Positions 36,041 to 44,533 of a stretch of DNA of 64,000 nt are shown one piece after another. This stretch comes from Mesorhizobium sp. dw_380 (GTDB lineage: Bacteria; Pseudomonadota; Alphaproteobacteria; Rhizobiales; Rhizobiaceae). Position 1 is the stretch's first letter, and every line of letters starts with the position of its first letter. The DNA is taken from NCBI RefSeq assembly GCF_018588885.1, contig NZ_JAFFIW010000009.1:1-64000 (forward strand). The letters run 5' to 3'. The position numbers were made by a program, and so were the translations under genes. A model generated the notes under the pieces. That model was not told the DNA's origin, ran no database searches, and saw only the letters and a program-made list of their open reading frames with translations.

Positions 36041-37249
36041 ATGACGCAGACCGCGTTTCTTAATCCGTCCCATGCCGTGATGTCGACCCACACCGGCACG
36101 ATCGCCGGCGAGCGCTTCCAGGTTCTCGATTCGTGGCGCGGCATCTGCGCCCTGCTGGTGGCGCTGTTTCATTTCCCGACCGCATCGGCGATCTCGCAGA
36201 GCAGCTTCATCGGTTCGTCCTATCTTTTCGTCGACTTCTTCTTCGTCCTTTCCGGTTTCGTTATCGCCAGCGGCTACGCCAACCGGCTGAGCCAGCCTGC
36301 ACAGGTCGCCCGCTTCGCGCTGGTGCGTTTCGGCCGCATCTATCCGCTGCATATCTTCATGCTTGCCGCCTTCGCGGGTTTCGAACTGCTGCGGCTGGTG
36401 CTGCCGCAACTGCACGGCACCGGCGCCGCACCCTTCACCGGCGGTTTCGATCTCAAAAGCCTGCTCGCCAATCTTTTGCTGCTGCAAGGTGTCGGCTTCG
36501 AGGATCGACTGACCTGGAACGCACCAAGCTGGAGCATTTCGGCGGAGTTCTTCGCCTATCTCCTGTTCGCGGGCGTGGTATTCGTCGCCGGCGCGCGCGC
36601 CTGGGTTTGGTTTGTCGCCGCCGCCGTCACCGCACCGCTGTTCCTGCTCGGCTTCTCAACGCATCACATGGATGTGTCCTACGATTTCGGCTTCATCCGC
36701 TGCCTCTACGGCTTCTCGCTCGGCGCCCTGCTTGCCTGGTTTCAGCATGATTCCATTGCAGCGGCGCGACAGGTCCTTGCCGGGAGCGGCCCGCGGATGA
36801 GCTGGGCTCTTGCCGAAATCGTCATGGTGGCCGTCATCGTCGTTTTCGTCTCGCTGGCTGGCGACAATGATTTCGGCATCGCGGCACCCCTGATGTTCGC
36901 GCTGGCGCTGTTCCTGTTCGCCCACGAAGGCGGCTGGATTTCCGCCTTGCTGCGGGCGCCGTTCATGCTGACGCTCGGTGCGCTGTCCTACTCGATCTAC
37001 ATGGTCCACATTTTCGTCCAGGCGCGCCTGATCAATGTTGCCGGGCTCGTCGAGCGAAAGCTCGGCCTCGGCCTGATCGGCGAGATCATGCTGCGCGGCC
37101 AGCCCGCGACCGGCTTCGGCGCCGGCGGGACCGGGACTGTGGCGATCGTCGTCATGCTCGCCGCCACCATCGCCGTGTCGTGGATCACCTGGCGCCTTGT
37201 CGAAATGCCTGCAATGGCCTGGTTCCGCCGCCTCGCGAAACGCGTCTGA
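36041..37249 (+). CDS. Acyltransferase 3 family membrane protein
   Basis: 402-aa integral membrane acyltransferase (Acyl_transf_3/OafA class) with about ten membrane segments. Catalytic-type residues appear early: LDSWRGICALLVALFHF (Arg and His of the 'R-x(10)-H' core). The YLFVDFFFVLSGFVI segment and RFGRIYPLHI are family signatures. It probably acylates a polysaccharide, lipid or periplasmic glucan. ATG 36041 is used (AGGA 11 nt upstream); another ATG is at 36080. A huge open frame upstream is only antisense of argC and speB. Confidence 0.9.
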   Translation: MTQTAFLNPSHAVMSTHTGTIAGERFQVLDSWRGICALLVALFHFPTASAISQSSFIGSSYLFVDFFFVLSGFVIASGYANRLSQPAQVARFALVRFGRIYPLHIFMLAAFAGFELLRLVLPQLHGTGAAPFTGGFDLKSLLANLLLLQGVGFEDRLTWNAPSWSISAEFFAYLLFAGVVFVAGARAWVWFVAAAVTAPLFLLGFSTHHMDVSYDFGFIRCLYGFSLGALLAWFQHDSIAAARQVLAGSGPRMSWALAEIVMVAVIVVFVSLAGDNDFGIAAPLMFALALFLFAHEGGWISALLRAPFMLTLGALSYSIYMVHIFVQARLINVAGLVERKLGLGLIGEIMLRGQPATGFGAGGTGTVAIVVMLAATIAVSWITWRLVEMPAMAWFRRLAKRV

Positions 37250-37262
37250 CGCCAGATATCGC

Positions 37263-37311
37263 GAGCATGATCCCGAAAAGTGGAAGCCGGTTTTCGGAAA
37301 AGATCATGCTC
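37263..37311. repeat. Rhizobial palindromic intergenic repeat
   Basis: Starts GAGCATGATC and ends GATCATGCTC, with inner arms CGAAAA and TTTTCG. This 49-bp palindrome type is very common in rhizobial intergenic DNA and follows the acyltransferase stop by 14 bp, so it may end that transcript. Confidence 0.75.
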
Positions 37312-37399
37312 AAACAGGATGTCCGCTAGCCGGCTTCGTTCACTTGGATGTCACGGGCTTCGCCTATGCCGATTTCGATCCGGCAAGGAGCGATTCTCG

Positions 37400-38458
37400 A
37401 TGCGGACCCCATGGCTGAGCCTTCTGCTTTCCGCGGCACTTGCGGCCGCTTCAGGCCACGCCCTGGCCGGCGAAAGCCGCGCAAGGCAGATCCTCGACCG
37501 CTTCGAGCATGCCAACCAGTGGCGTGACCACGTCATGGTGGCCGCGCATCGCGCCGGCAGCATGCAGGCCGGCAAGACGCTCTATGCGGAAAATTCGCTG
37601 GCAGCCGTCGAAGGCTCGATCGCCATGGGCGCGGAGATCGTCGAGGTCGATATCAGGCGCTCGAAGGACGGCGAGTTCGTCGTCATGCACGACAGTTGGC
37701 TCGACCGCACCACAACCTGCAAGGGCGAGGTGGTGAAATACACTCTGGCCGAACTGAAGACGTGCCGGCTGGTGATCGAGGGCACACGCGCCGTCACCGA
37801 CGAGAAGGTCTCGACGTTGCGCGAGATGCTGCTGGCGACCCGGGACAGGATCCTCATCAATCTCGACAACAAGCTCGACGTCGGCGACCTCCCGGGCATG
37901 ATCGCGGTGGCGCGCGATCTCGGCATGGCCGATCAGGTCATCGTCAAGGACAACCTCTGGAACCAGAACCGGATTGCGACGGTCAGGGCCGCGATGGCCA
38001 CGATCGGCGGTGGCGTCCAGTTCATGCCGATCATTGCTGATGACGCGGTGCATGATGCCGGTTTCGCCGAGACGGTCGACCACGCTTTCTCGCCGCGCGC
38101 GATCGAACTGATCAACTGGCGAGCGGGCGCCGAGACGCTGACCGAAACCGGCGGACCGCTGTTCACCACGCGCATGCGCGCGGCCGCGGTGCGGGGCAAC
38201 TGGCACATCTGGGCCGACACCTATGCCATAGTCAACAAGCCGGGAGGCTTCCTGGCCGGCGGCCGTGGCGACGAACTGGCGGTCCAGGCCAGCCTGCCGC
38301 GCGAAGCCTGGGGTTTTTGGGCTGACCGCGGCGCCACCATCATCCAGACCGACGAGCCGAAGGCGGCAATCGGCTGGCTGGCGGCGAACGGTTTTCGAGT
38401 GCCTTATTCCGATGAGGTACGGCCGGTTGAGGCCGCCAGCACCGCCAGCATCAACTAG
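37400..38458 (+). CDS. Exported glycerophosphodiester phosphodiesterase family protein
   Basis: 352 aa with a Sec signal peptide (LSLLLSAALAAASGHALA) and a TIM-barrel GDPD domain. Catalytic residues: His50 (AAHRAGS), Glu82 and Asp84 (EIVEVDIRRSKDG) and His97 (VVMHDSW). The length is normal and the fold ends with TIIQTDEPKAAIGWL. The signal places it in the periplasm. AAGGAG lies 9 nt before ATG 37400. A longer upstream frame lacks a signal. It may release glycerol phosphate from phospholipid head groups. It stands alone. Confidence 0.9.
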   Translation: MRTPWLSLLLSAALAAASGHALAGESRARQILDRFEHANQWRDHVMVAAHRAGSMQAGKTLYAENSLAAVEGSIAMGAEIVEVDIRRSKDGEFVVMHDSWLDRTTTCKGEVVKYTLAELKTCRLVIEGTRAVTDEKVSTLREMLLATRDRILINLDNKLDVGDLPGMIAVARDLGMADQVIVKDNLWNQNRIATVRAAMATIGGGVQFMPIIADDAVHDAGFAETVDHAFSPRAIELINWRAGAETLTETGGPLFTTRMRAAAVRGNWHIWADTYAIVNKPGGFLAGGRGDELAVQASLPREAWGFWADRGATIIQTDEPKAAIGWLAANGFRVPYSDEVRPVEAASTASIN

Positions 38459-38490
38459 GAAAAAACCAGGAAATCCGACACTGGCGCCAT

Positions 38491-38660
38491 CACCCCACCC
38501 GGCGCTACGCGCCGACCTCCCCATCGAGGGGAGGTAGGGCGCCAGGTTTTGGTTGGTCACGAATCCCGACCGTTCCGACACTGCATTGGCCGGTGAAAAA
38601 AACACGCGCTCTTCTACCTCCCCTTGATGGGGAGGTCGCGCCGTAGGCGCGGGTGGGGTG
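38491..38660. repeat. Inverted pair of mesorhizobial hairpin repeats
   Basis: 38491-38535 (CACCCCACCC...GGGGAGGT) and 38616-38660 (ACCTCCCC...GGGTGGGGTG) are near-perfect reverse complements, each with its own ACCTCCCC/GGGGAGGT hairpin. They face each other over 80 bp. Confidence 0.75.
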
Positions 38661-38673
38661 ACTGCCGAGCCGC

Positions 38674-38702
38674 AAAAAAAGGCCGCCCGGAGGCGGCCTT
38701 TT
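38674..38702 (-). terminator. Terminator of the rplM-rpsI operon
   Basis: GGCCGCC (38681-38687) and GGCGGCC (38692-38698) with loop CGGA, flanked by seven A on the left and four T on the right. On the minus strand the T run is seven long. Confidence 0.85.
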
Positions 38703-38759
38703 CGATTGTCCAAAACTGCGGTGCGCTTAGCGCTTCGAGAACTTGGCCCGAAGCGCTCT

Positions 38760-39242
38760 TTAGCGCTTCGAGAACTGGAAGCTGCGGCGGGCTTTCGCCT
38801 TGCCGTACTTCTTGCGCTCGACGACGCGGCTGTCGCGGGTCAGGAAGCCACCCTTCTTGAGCACGGCGCGCAGCGACGGCTCGTAGTAGGTCAGCGCCTT
38901 GGAGATGCCGTGACGAACGGCACCGGCCTGGCCGGAGAGGCCGCCGCCGACGACAGTGGCGACGATGTCGTACTGACCCGAACGGTTGGAGGCGATGATC
39001 GGCTGGTTGAGGATCATCTGCAGCACCGGACGCGCGAAATAGGTCGCGAATTCCTTGTCGTTGACGACGATCTTGCCGGAACCCGGCTTCACCCAGACGC
39101 GCGCGATGGCGTTCTTGCGCTTGCCGGTGGCATAGGCGCGGCCCGACTTGTCGAGCTTCTGGACGTGGACGGGTGCCGCGGCCTGCGTATTGGTGTTGCC
39201 GGTGGCGGCGCCCAGTTCTGCGAGCGAGGAAAGCTCAGCCAT
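38760..39242 (-). CDS. rpsI: 30S ribosomal protein S9
   Basis: 160-aa small-subunit protein. The conserved S9 core is clear: [34 protein letters not shown] and [18 protein letters not shown]. The C-terminal RRSFQFSKR ends in the Arg that reaches the P-site tRNA. An alphaproteobacterial N-terminal extension of about 30 residues is present. It starts 1 bp after the rplM stop. A partial copy of its last codons follows downstream (38727-38744). Confidence 0.98.
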   Translation of the reverse strand: MAELSSLAELGAATGNTNTQAAAPVHVQKLDKSGRAYATGKRKNAIARVWVKPGSGKIVVNDKEFATYFARPVLQMILNQPIIASNRSGQYDIVATVVGGGLSGQAGAVRHGISKALTYYEPSLRAVLKKGGFLTRDSRVVERKKYGKAKARRSFQFSKR

Positions 39243-39243
39243 C

Positions 39244-39708
39244 TTATGCGACCTTCTTGTTCTTGGAATTCAGCTTGGCCACGTCGAGGACTTCTGGCTG
39301 CTGGGCGACATGCGGATGCTCGGCACCTGCATAGACGCGCAGGTTCTTCATCTGGCGACGGCCGAGCGGGCCACGCGGCACCATGCGCTCAACGGCCTTC
39401 TCGACGACACGCTCGGGGAAACGGCCCTCGAGCAGCTGGCGCGCGGTGCGCTCCTTGATGCCGCCGGGGTGGCCGGTGTGCCAGTAATAGACCTTGTCGG
39501 TGAACTTCTTGCCGGTGAACACCACCTTGTCGGCATTGATGACGATGACGTTATCGCCGTCGTCGACATGCGGGGTGAAGGTCGGCTTGTGCTTGCCGCG
39601 AAGATGATTGGCGATAACAGTGGCGAGACGGCCGACGACGAGACCCTCGGCGTCGATCAGGATCCACTTCTTCACCACATCCGCAGGCTTCTGCGAAAAG
39701 GTTGTCAT
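39244..39708 (-). CDS. rplM: 50S ribosomal protein L13
   Basis: 154-aa large-subunit protein, first gene of rplM-rpsI. Family signatures are [40 protein letters not shown], and [20 protein letters not shown]. The length is normal. The promoter at 39833-39861 and the leader hairpin at 39796-39820 lie upstream. E. coli L13 regulates its own operon through the leader; an equivalent here is inferred. Confidence 0.98.
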   Translation of the reverse strand: MTTFSQKPADVVKKWILIDAEGLVVGRLATVIANHLRGKHKPTFTPHVDDGDNVIVINADKVVFTGKKFTDKVYYWHTGHPGGIKERTARQLLEGRFPERVVEKAVERMVPRGPLGRRQMKNLRVYAGAEHPHVAQQPEVLDVAKLNSKNKKVA

Positions 39709-39795
39709 GTTTTCTGCTCTCGGTTCTGACCTTCACGAGGGAAGGCGTTTCTTGTTGCTTGGATTGGCGAAAAGCACTTGCCCGCCGCCAATAAC

Positions 39796-39820
39796 AAAAC
39801 GGCGGCCTTTGCGGGCCGCT
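39796..39820 (-). promoter_or_regulatory. Terminator-like hairpin in the rplM leader
   Basis: On the minus strand GCGGCC pairs with GGCCGC around CGCAAA and is followed by GTTTTG. It lies between the promoter and the rplM start, about 90 bp upstream of the ATG, so it could be an attenuator. Confidence 0.5.
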
Positions 39821-39832
39821 GCTTCGTGAGGG

Positions 39833-39861
39833 CTTATAGGCGAGGGCGAGGGGCGCGTCAA
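39833..39861 (-). promoter_or_regulatory. Strong sigma-70 promoter of rplM-rpsI
   Basis: On the minus strand TTGACG (39861-39856) and TATAAG (39838-39833) are separated by exactly 17 bp. Both boxes are close to consensus, fitting a ribosomal protein operon. Confidence 0.75.
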
Positions 39862-39923
39862 GGTGATTGAAAAGTCTTGCGTCACCGAAAAGCTTGTAAA
39901 AACAATTCGTTAGATAAAAGGTA

Positions 39924-40388
39924 TCATTTTACCACATCGCCGTTGCGCTTCGGCGGGATCGAATAGGTCCCGGTGGCGTGCGCGATCGTGTGTCCGTCCG
40001 GACCGGCGACGATGTCGATGTCGAACACCATCAGGGTCTTTCCAAGCTTCAGGATGCGGCAGTGGCCATCGATTGGTCCTGCCCCGGCCTTGCGGACGAA
40101 GTTGATGTTGAGATTAGTGGTAACCGAGAGTGCATCCGGCCCGGCATGGCTGAGCACACAGACATAGCCGCCAATGTCGGCCAGCGTGAACAGGGCAGGG
40201 CCTGACACGGTGCCGCCGGGACGCAAATGCCGTTCGCCGGCATTGAGCCGCACGGTGCAGCCGCCCGGAAACACGTCGATCGCCTCATACGCCGAGACTT
40301 TTTCGTTGAGCTGCGGAAACACCGTTTCCATCAACGCATTCACTTGTCGTGCGGTCAGCACCGGCTCGAGGTTGGTATGGGCGGGCAT
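39924..40388 (-). CDS. PaaI-type thioesterase (hotdog fold)
   Basis: 154 aa, a single hotdog domain. The pattern RHLRPGGTVSGPALFTLADIGG, followed by TNLNINFVRKAGAG, matches PaaI/YbdB thioesterases that cleave acyl-CoA. ATG 40388 has GAGAG about 6 nt before it; the frame is open much further upstream but is antisense to the crotonase gene there. It is divergent from the enoyl-CoA hydratase gene, so both may serve acyl-CoA metabolism. Confidence 0.85.
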   Translation of the reverse strand: MPAHTNLEPVLTARQVNALMETVFPQLNEKVSAYEAIDVFPGGCTVRLNAGERHLRPGGTVSGPALFTLADIGGYVCVLSHAGPDALSVTTNLNINFVRKAGAGPIDGHCRILKLGKTLMVFDIDIVAGPDGHTIAHATGTYSIPPKRNGDVVK

Positions 40389-40542
40389 GTCGGTCTCTCG
40401 TTCTACGCCAGCCCTGTATGGGCGCAGCCGGCCGTTTCTGGCAACACCTTCATCCTTCTGGCGCAAGCGATACGGTGTTGATGAAACCCGATCCGATATT
40501 AGATACTCTGTCAGCCCGACCGGAATCGCGGAGACCTCATCC

Positions 40543-41364
40543 ATGGCCGAAATCCTTGCCATCAAGCCTGCCGCTGTCGAGGGCCCGGTCGCGACCAGGC
40601 TGGACAAGGGCGTGCTGCGCCTCACGCTTGCAAATCCGCCGGTCAATGCCCTGTCGCTTGCGGTGATGGCGGCGCTGACGGCGGAACTCGACCGCGCCAA
40701 GGCCGAGAAGGCCGTGCGTGTGATCGTGCTGTCGGCAGCCGGCAAGGTGTTCTGCGCCGGCCATGATCTCAAGGAAATGACCGCACGGCGCGCCGACGCC
40801 GATCGCGGCAAGGCCTTCTTCGAAGAGACGTTTGCCGCTTGCGCCTCGCTGATGCAGGCAATCGTGCGCCATCCCTTGCCTGTCATTGCCGAAGTCGACG
40901 GCCTGGCGACAGCAGCGGGCCTTCAATTGGTCGCGAGCTGCGATCTGGCGATCGCCTCGCATGAGGCGACCTTCTGCACGCCGGGCGTCAATATCGGCCT
41001 GTTCTGCTCGACGCCGATGGTGGCGCTGTCGCGCAACGTATCGCGCAAGCAGGCGATGGAGATGCTCTTGACCGGCGAGACGATCGACGCGGCAACGGCC
41101 AAGGAATTCGGCCTGGTCAACCGCGTCGTGCCGCGCGAATACCTGAATCAGATCGTCACCAAATACGCGCAAACCATTGCTTCCAAATCATCTTTGGTGG
41201 TCAAGACCGGTAAGGAAGCCTTTTACGCGCAAGCCGAGATGGGACTGGCGGACGCTTATGCCTATACCGGCCGCGTCATGGTCGAGAACATGCTGGCGCG
41301 CGACGCGCAGGAGGGCATCGGCGCCTTCATCGGCAAGCGCAAGCCGGAATGGACGGACGAGTAA
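40543..41364 (+). CDS. Enoyl-CoA hydratase/isomerase family protein (ECHDC3-like)
   Basis: 273-aa crotonase-fold protein. The oxyanion-hole segments are KVFCAGHDLKEM and VDGLATAAGLQLVASCDLAI; ATFCTPGVNIGLFCSTPMVA follows. The two catalytic Glu of classical enoyl-CoA hydratase are not obvious, as in ECHDC3-type members, so the reaction may differ. ATG 40543 is chosen since upstream frame is antisense to the thioesterase. The VOC gene starts 13 bp after its stop. Confidence 0.88.
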   Translation: MAEILAIKPAAVEGPVATRLDKGVLRLTLANPPVNALSLAVMAALTAELDRAKAEKAVRVIVLSAAGKVFCAGHDLKEMTARRADADRGKAFFEETFAACASLMQAIVRHPLPVIAEVDGLATAAGLQLVASCDLAIASHEATFCTPGVNIGLFCSTPMVALSRNVSRKQAMEMLLTGETIDAATAKEFGLVNRVVPREYLNQIVTKYAQTIASKSSLVVKTGKEAFYAQAEMGLADAYAYTGRVMVENMLARDAQEGIGAFIGKRKPEWTDE

Positions 41365-41377
41365 GGGAGACGCATTC

Positions 41378-41800
41378 ATGGAACCGCGCATCTCCATCAT
41401 CACCATCGCGACCGACGATCTCGATCGCGCCGTGCGCTTTTACGAGGCGATGGGCTTGAAACGGCACGCCGGCATCACCGATGGCGTCGCCTTCTTCCAG
41501 ATGGGCGGCGCCATTCTTGGCCTGTTTCCACGGAAGAGCGCCGAAGAAGACTCCGGCATCACTTTCGCCAAGGCGCCTTCCGCCGTCTATCTCGCCTACA
41601 ACACGCGTTCCGATCCCGAAGTCGACGAAGTGCTCGCCATGGCGGAAAAAGCCGGCGGCCGCATCGTCAAGCCGGCTGGCCGCGCTTTTTGGGGCGGCTG
41701 GTACGGTTATTTCGCCGATGCCGACGGACATGTCTGGGAAGTGGCGCACAATCCGGCCTTTCCGATCGCGGAAGACGGCACGATTTCGCTGCCCGATTGA
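41378..41800 (+). CDS. VOC-family (glyoxalase-like) protein
   Basis: 140 aa with the vicinal-oxygen-chelate fold: two beta-alpha-beta-beta-beta modules (ISIITIATDDLDRAVRFYEA, and VDEVLAMAEKAGGRIVKPAG) and the end FADADGHVWEVAHNP. The Glu of WEV is a typical metal ligand. AGGGAG precedes ATG 41378. The stop overlaps the next ATG as TGATG. Its substrate (dioxygenase, glyoxalase or resistance type) is not evident. Confidence 0.87.
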   Translation: MEPRISIITIATDDLDRAVRFYEAMGLKRHAGITDGVAFFQMGGAILGLFPRKSAEEDSGITFAKAPSAVYLAYNTRSDPEVDEVLAMAEKAGGRIVKPAGRAFWGGWYGYFADADGHVWEVAHNPAFPIAEDGTISLPD

Positions 41801-42576
41801 TGGCCCACCGCAAGCAGCTGACACGGCTCAAGGCACCCTATCTCAAGCGCATCCTGCTCGATCCCGAGCGCGTCGCCGACTGGGAAAGATACCCCTGGAA
41901 CCTGCCGCTGTTTCGCGGCCACGAATTCGAACTCGAATTCACCACCCCGATCACCATCATCGTCGGCGAGAACGGCACCGGTAAATCGACCTTGCTCGAG
42001 GCAATCGGCGCGCTGGCGGGCTACGACGAAGCCGGCGGCGGCAAGGGCTACCGGCCGGTCGACCACTCCAGCGCAATCGACAAGAGTGGCGCCGCGTTGG
42101 CAGACACATTCCGCGGCCATTGGCTGCCGAAAGTCACCGCCGGCTGGTTCTTTCGCGCTGAGTCCTTCTACTCCGTTGCTCGTTACCTCGACCAGGCGGC
42201 GCTGGATTCCGGCGGGGCGCCGCCCGATTTCCTGTCCTGGTCGCATGGCGAGGGATTCATCCGCTTCTTCGAGGAGCGCTGCCGCCGGCAGGGCATCTAT
42301 ATCCTCGACGAGCCCGAAAGCGCGCTCTCCCCGTCGCGCCAGATCGAACTGCTGAAGATGCTGCGGCGCATGGATCGGTCGGGCACTGCGCAAGTGATCA
42401 TGGCCACGCATTCGCCGCTGCTGATGGCCTGTCCTGGCGCGCGGCTGTTCCGCATCAGCCGGTTCGGGCTCGAGCCCGCCGATTTTCGCGATACGGACCA
42501 TTTCCGCATGCTGCGCGATTTCAGCAATGACCCGGATGGTTTTCTCACCGAGGCGTTGTATGAGGAAGAGGCATGA
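41800..42576 (+). CDS. AAA-family ATPase (COG3910-like)
   Basis: 258 aa. P-loop GENGTGKST (56-64), Walker B IYILDEPES (166-174), and a final His-switch MATHSPLLMACPGARL give a RecF/ABC-type single-chain ATPase without a long coiled coil. It is translationally coupled to the VOC gene before it and overlaps the CoA-binding gene after it by 4 bp. The family is poorly characterised. Related ATPases occur in defence modules, but no partner nuclease or toxin is present here. Confidence 0.85.
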   Translation: MAHRKQLTRLKAPYLKRILLDPERVADWERYPWNLPLFRGHEFELEFTTPITIIVGENGTGKSTLLEAIGALAGYDEAGGGKGYRPVDHSSAIDKSGAALADTFRGHWLPKVTAGWFFRAESFYSVARYLDQAALDSGGAPPDFLSWSHGEGFIRFFEERCRRQGIYILDEPESALSPSRQIELLKMLRRMDRSGTAQVIMATHSPLLMACPGARLFRISRFGLEPADFRDTDHFRMLRDFSNDPDGFLTEALYEEEA

Positions 42577-43094
42577 ATCACGATAGCTACGACAACACCT
42601 ACATCGCCGGCATCCTCAATTCGGTGAAGACCATCGCCATTGTCGGCGCGTCCGCCAACGATGTGCGACCGAGCTATTTCGTGCTGAAATACCTGCTGGC
42701 CAAAGGGTTCTCGGTGACCCCGATCAATCCTGGCCAGGCAGGCAAGGAAATCCTCGGCCGCATGACCTATGCCAAGCTAGCCGATGTTCCCGAAGCGATC
42801 GACATGGTCGACATCTTTCGTGCGGCGACCGCGGTGCCGGGCATCGTCGACGACGTGATGCGGCTCGACCCCTTGCCCAAAGTCATCTGGATGCAGCTTG
42901 GCGTGCGCCATGACGAGGCGGCCGCGCGCGCCGAGGCCGCCGGCATCAAGGTGGTGATGAACCGCTGCCCCAAGATCGAGTACGGCAAGCTCTCCGGCGA
43001 GATCGGCTGGACCGGCGTCAATTCCGGCGTCCTGTCGTCGAAGAAGCCGCTGATGCGCCAGGGCTTTCAGAGTTTTGGCGTGCGCCAGAAATAG
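42573..43094 (+). CDS. CoA-binding domain protein (YccU-like)
   Basis: 173 aa, one CoA_binding_2 Rossmann domain: TIAIVGASANDVRPSYFVLK, GFSVTPINPGQ, KVIWMQLGVRHDEAAARAEA and VVMNRCPKIEYGK. The family binds CoA; its exact role is not known. It overlaps the ATPase gene by 4 bp and closes the four-gene run 40543-43094. A 158-bp gap with a hairpin leads to metY. Confidence 0.9.
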   Translation: MNHDSYDNTYIAGILNSVKTIAIVGASANDVRPSYFVLKYLLAKGFSVTPINPGQAGKEILGRMTYAKLADVPEAIDMVDIFRAATAVPGIVDDVMRLDPLPKVIWMQLGVRHDEAAARAEAAGIKVVMNRCPKIEYGKLSGEIGWTGVNSGVLSSKKPLMRQGFQSFGVRQK

Positions 43095-43196
43095 GCGATG
43101 GGCTAAAGCGCAAAATTATTCCGGCAAACGCCGCATTTTCCTGCAGCTTGGTCGAAGGTCCCACCTCGAAGGGTATTTTCTTCTTTGCATTCCAGC

Positions 43197-43227
43197 CCGG
43201 GCTTCGCCAAGAATGCCCGGCGATTTT
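43197..43227 (+). promoter_or_regulatory. Terminator-like hairpin in the metY leader
   Basis: CCGGGC (43197-43202) pairs with GCCCGG (43215-43220) around 12 nt, followed by CGATTTTT. It lies 26 bp before the metY start and could terminate the upstream genes or attenuate metY. I see no SAM-II core sequence. Confidence 0.4.
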
Positions 43228-43252
43228 TGAGAAGTTCTTGAGGGAGGTTTCA

Positions 43253-44533
43253 GTGACCCGTTCGCCCGGTTTCAACACGCTCGCCGTCCATGCCGGCGCC
43301 AAGCCGGATCCGGCCACCGGCGCGCGCGCCACGCCGATCTACCAGACCACCTCCTTCGTCTTCGACGATGCCGATCACGCCGCCTCGCTGTTCGGCCTGA
43401 AGGCCTTCGGCAACATCTACACCCGCATCATGAACCCGACCCAGGCCGTGCTCGAAGAGCGCGTCGCCGCGCTTGAAGGCGGCACGGCTGCCCTGGCCGT
43501 CGCGTCCGGTCACGCCGCGCAGGTGATCGTGTTTCACAATCTGATGCAGCCGGGCGACAATTTCGTCGCCGCCAACAAGCTCTATGGCGGCTCGATCAAC
43601 CAGTTCGGCCATGCCTTCAAGAATTATGGCTGGGAAGTGCGCTGGGCCGACACCAACGACATTTCGACCTTCGAGAGCCAGATAGACGACAGGACCAAGG
43701 CGATCTTCATCGAGAGCCTTGCCAATCCGGGCGGCACCTTCGTCGACATCGAAAAGCTCGGCGAGATCGCGCGCAAGCACGGCCTGCCGCTGATCGTCGA
43801 CAACACGCTGGCTTCACCCTATTTGATCCGGCCGATCGAGCACGGGGCCGACATTGTCGTCCACTCGCTCACCAAGTTCATCGGCGGCCACGGCAATTCG
43901 ATCGGCGGCGTCATCGTCGATGGCGGCACCTTCGACTGGTCGAAATCGGGCAAGTATCCGATGCTGTCGGAACCGCGCCCCGAATATGGCGGCATTGTCC
44001 TGCACGAAACCTTCGGCAATTTCGCCTTCGCCATCGCCGCGCGCGTGCTCGGCCTGCGCGATCTCGGCCCGGCGATCTCGCCTTTCAACGCCTTCCTCAT
44101 CCTGACCGGGCTCGAAACCTTGCCACTGCGCATGCAGCGCCACTGCGACAATGCAATCACGGTCGCCGGCTGGCTGTCCAACCACCCCAAGATCGCCTGG
44201 GTGAACTACCCCGGGCTTCCCAGCGACAAGAACAATGCGCTGCAGAAGAAATACTCGCCGCTCGGCGCCGGCGCCGTGTTCACCTTCGGCCTCAAGGGCG
44301 GCTATGAGGCCGGCGTCAAATTCGTCGAGGCGCTCGAACTGTTCTCGCATCTGGCCAATGTCGGCGACACCAAATCGCTGGTCATCCACCCGGCCTCGAC
44401 GACGCACCGCCAGCTTTCCGACGAGCAGAAGGTCAAGGCGGGCGCCGGTCCGGACACGGTGCGGCTTTCCATCGGCATCGAGGATGTCACCGACATCGTC
44501 GCCGACCTCGAACAGGCGCTCGCCAAGGTCTGA
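43253..44533 (+). CDS. metY: O-acetylhomoserine aminocarboxypropyltransferase
   Basis: 426-aa PLP enzyme making homocysteine from O-acetylhomoserine and sulfide. The PLP-binding Lys208 is in HSLTKFIGGHG; FNTLAVHAGAKPDPATGARA and YTRIMNPTQAVLEERVAALE are typical of Cys/Met-metabolism enzymes. The length (about 425-430) fits MetY and not the shorter MetB/MetZ. The start is GTG 43253 with AGGGAGG 5 nt upstream; the frame to 43148 lacks family likeness. Its own leader has a hairpin. A repeat hairpin follows the stop. Confidence 0.94.
   Translation: MTRSPGFNTLAVHAGAKPDPATGARATPIYQTTSFVFDDADHAASLFGLKAFGNIYTRIMNPTQAVLEERVAALEGGTAALAVASGHAAQVIVFHNLMQPGDNFVAANKLYGGSINQFGHAFKNYGWEVRWADTNDISTFESQIDDRTKAIFIESLANPGGTFVDIEKLGEIARKHGLPLIVDNTLASPYLIRPIEHGADIVVHSLTKFIGGHGNSIGGVIVDGGTFDWSKSGKYPMLSEPRPEYGGIVLHETFGNFAFAIAARVLGLRDLGPAISPFNAFLILTGLETLPLRMQRHCDNAITVAGWLSNHPKIAWVNYPGLPSDKNNALQKKYSPLGAGAVFTFGLKGGYEAGVKFVEALELFSHLANVGDTKSLVIHPASTTHRQLSDEQKVKAGAGPDTVRLSIGIEDVTDIVADLEQALAKV

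Larger units (their letters stand above)
38459..38759. other. Intergenic region with repeats and the rpsI terminator
   Basis: 301 bp without a gene, between the phosphodiesterase and rpsI, which converge. It contains a pair of inverted repeats (38491-38535 and 38616-38660), the hairpin at 38674-38702 and a duplicated piece of the rpsI end at 38727-38744. These are listed separately. Confidence 0.7.

Noticed and set aside
41689..41799. Upstream start for the ATPase gene
   Set aside because: The ATG at 41800, coupled as TGATG to the VOC stop, fits better.
43095..43252. SAM-II riboswitch before metY
   Set aside because: The region lacks a recognisable SAM-II core, so only a hairpin is reported.
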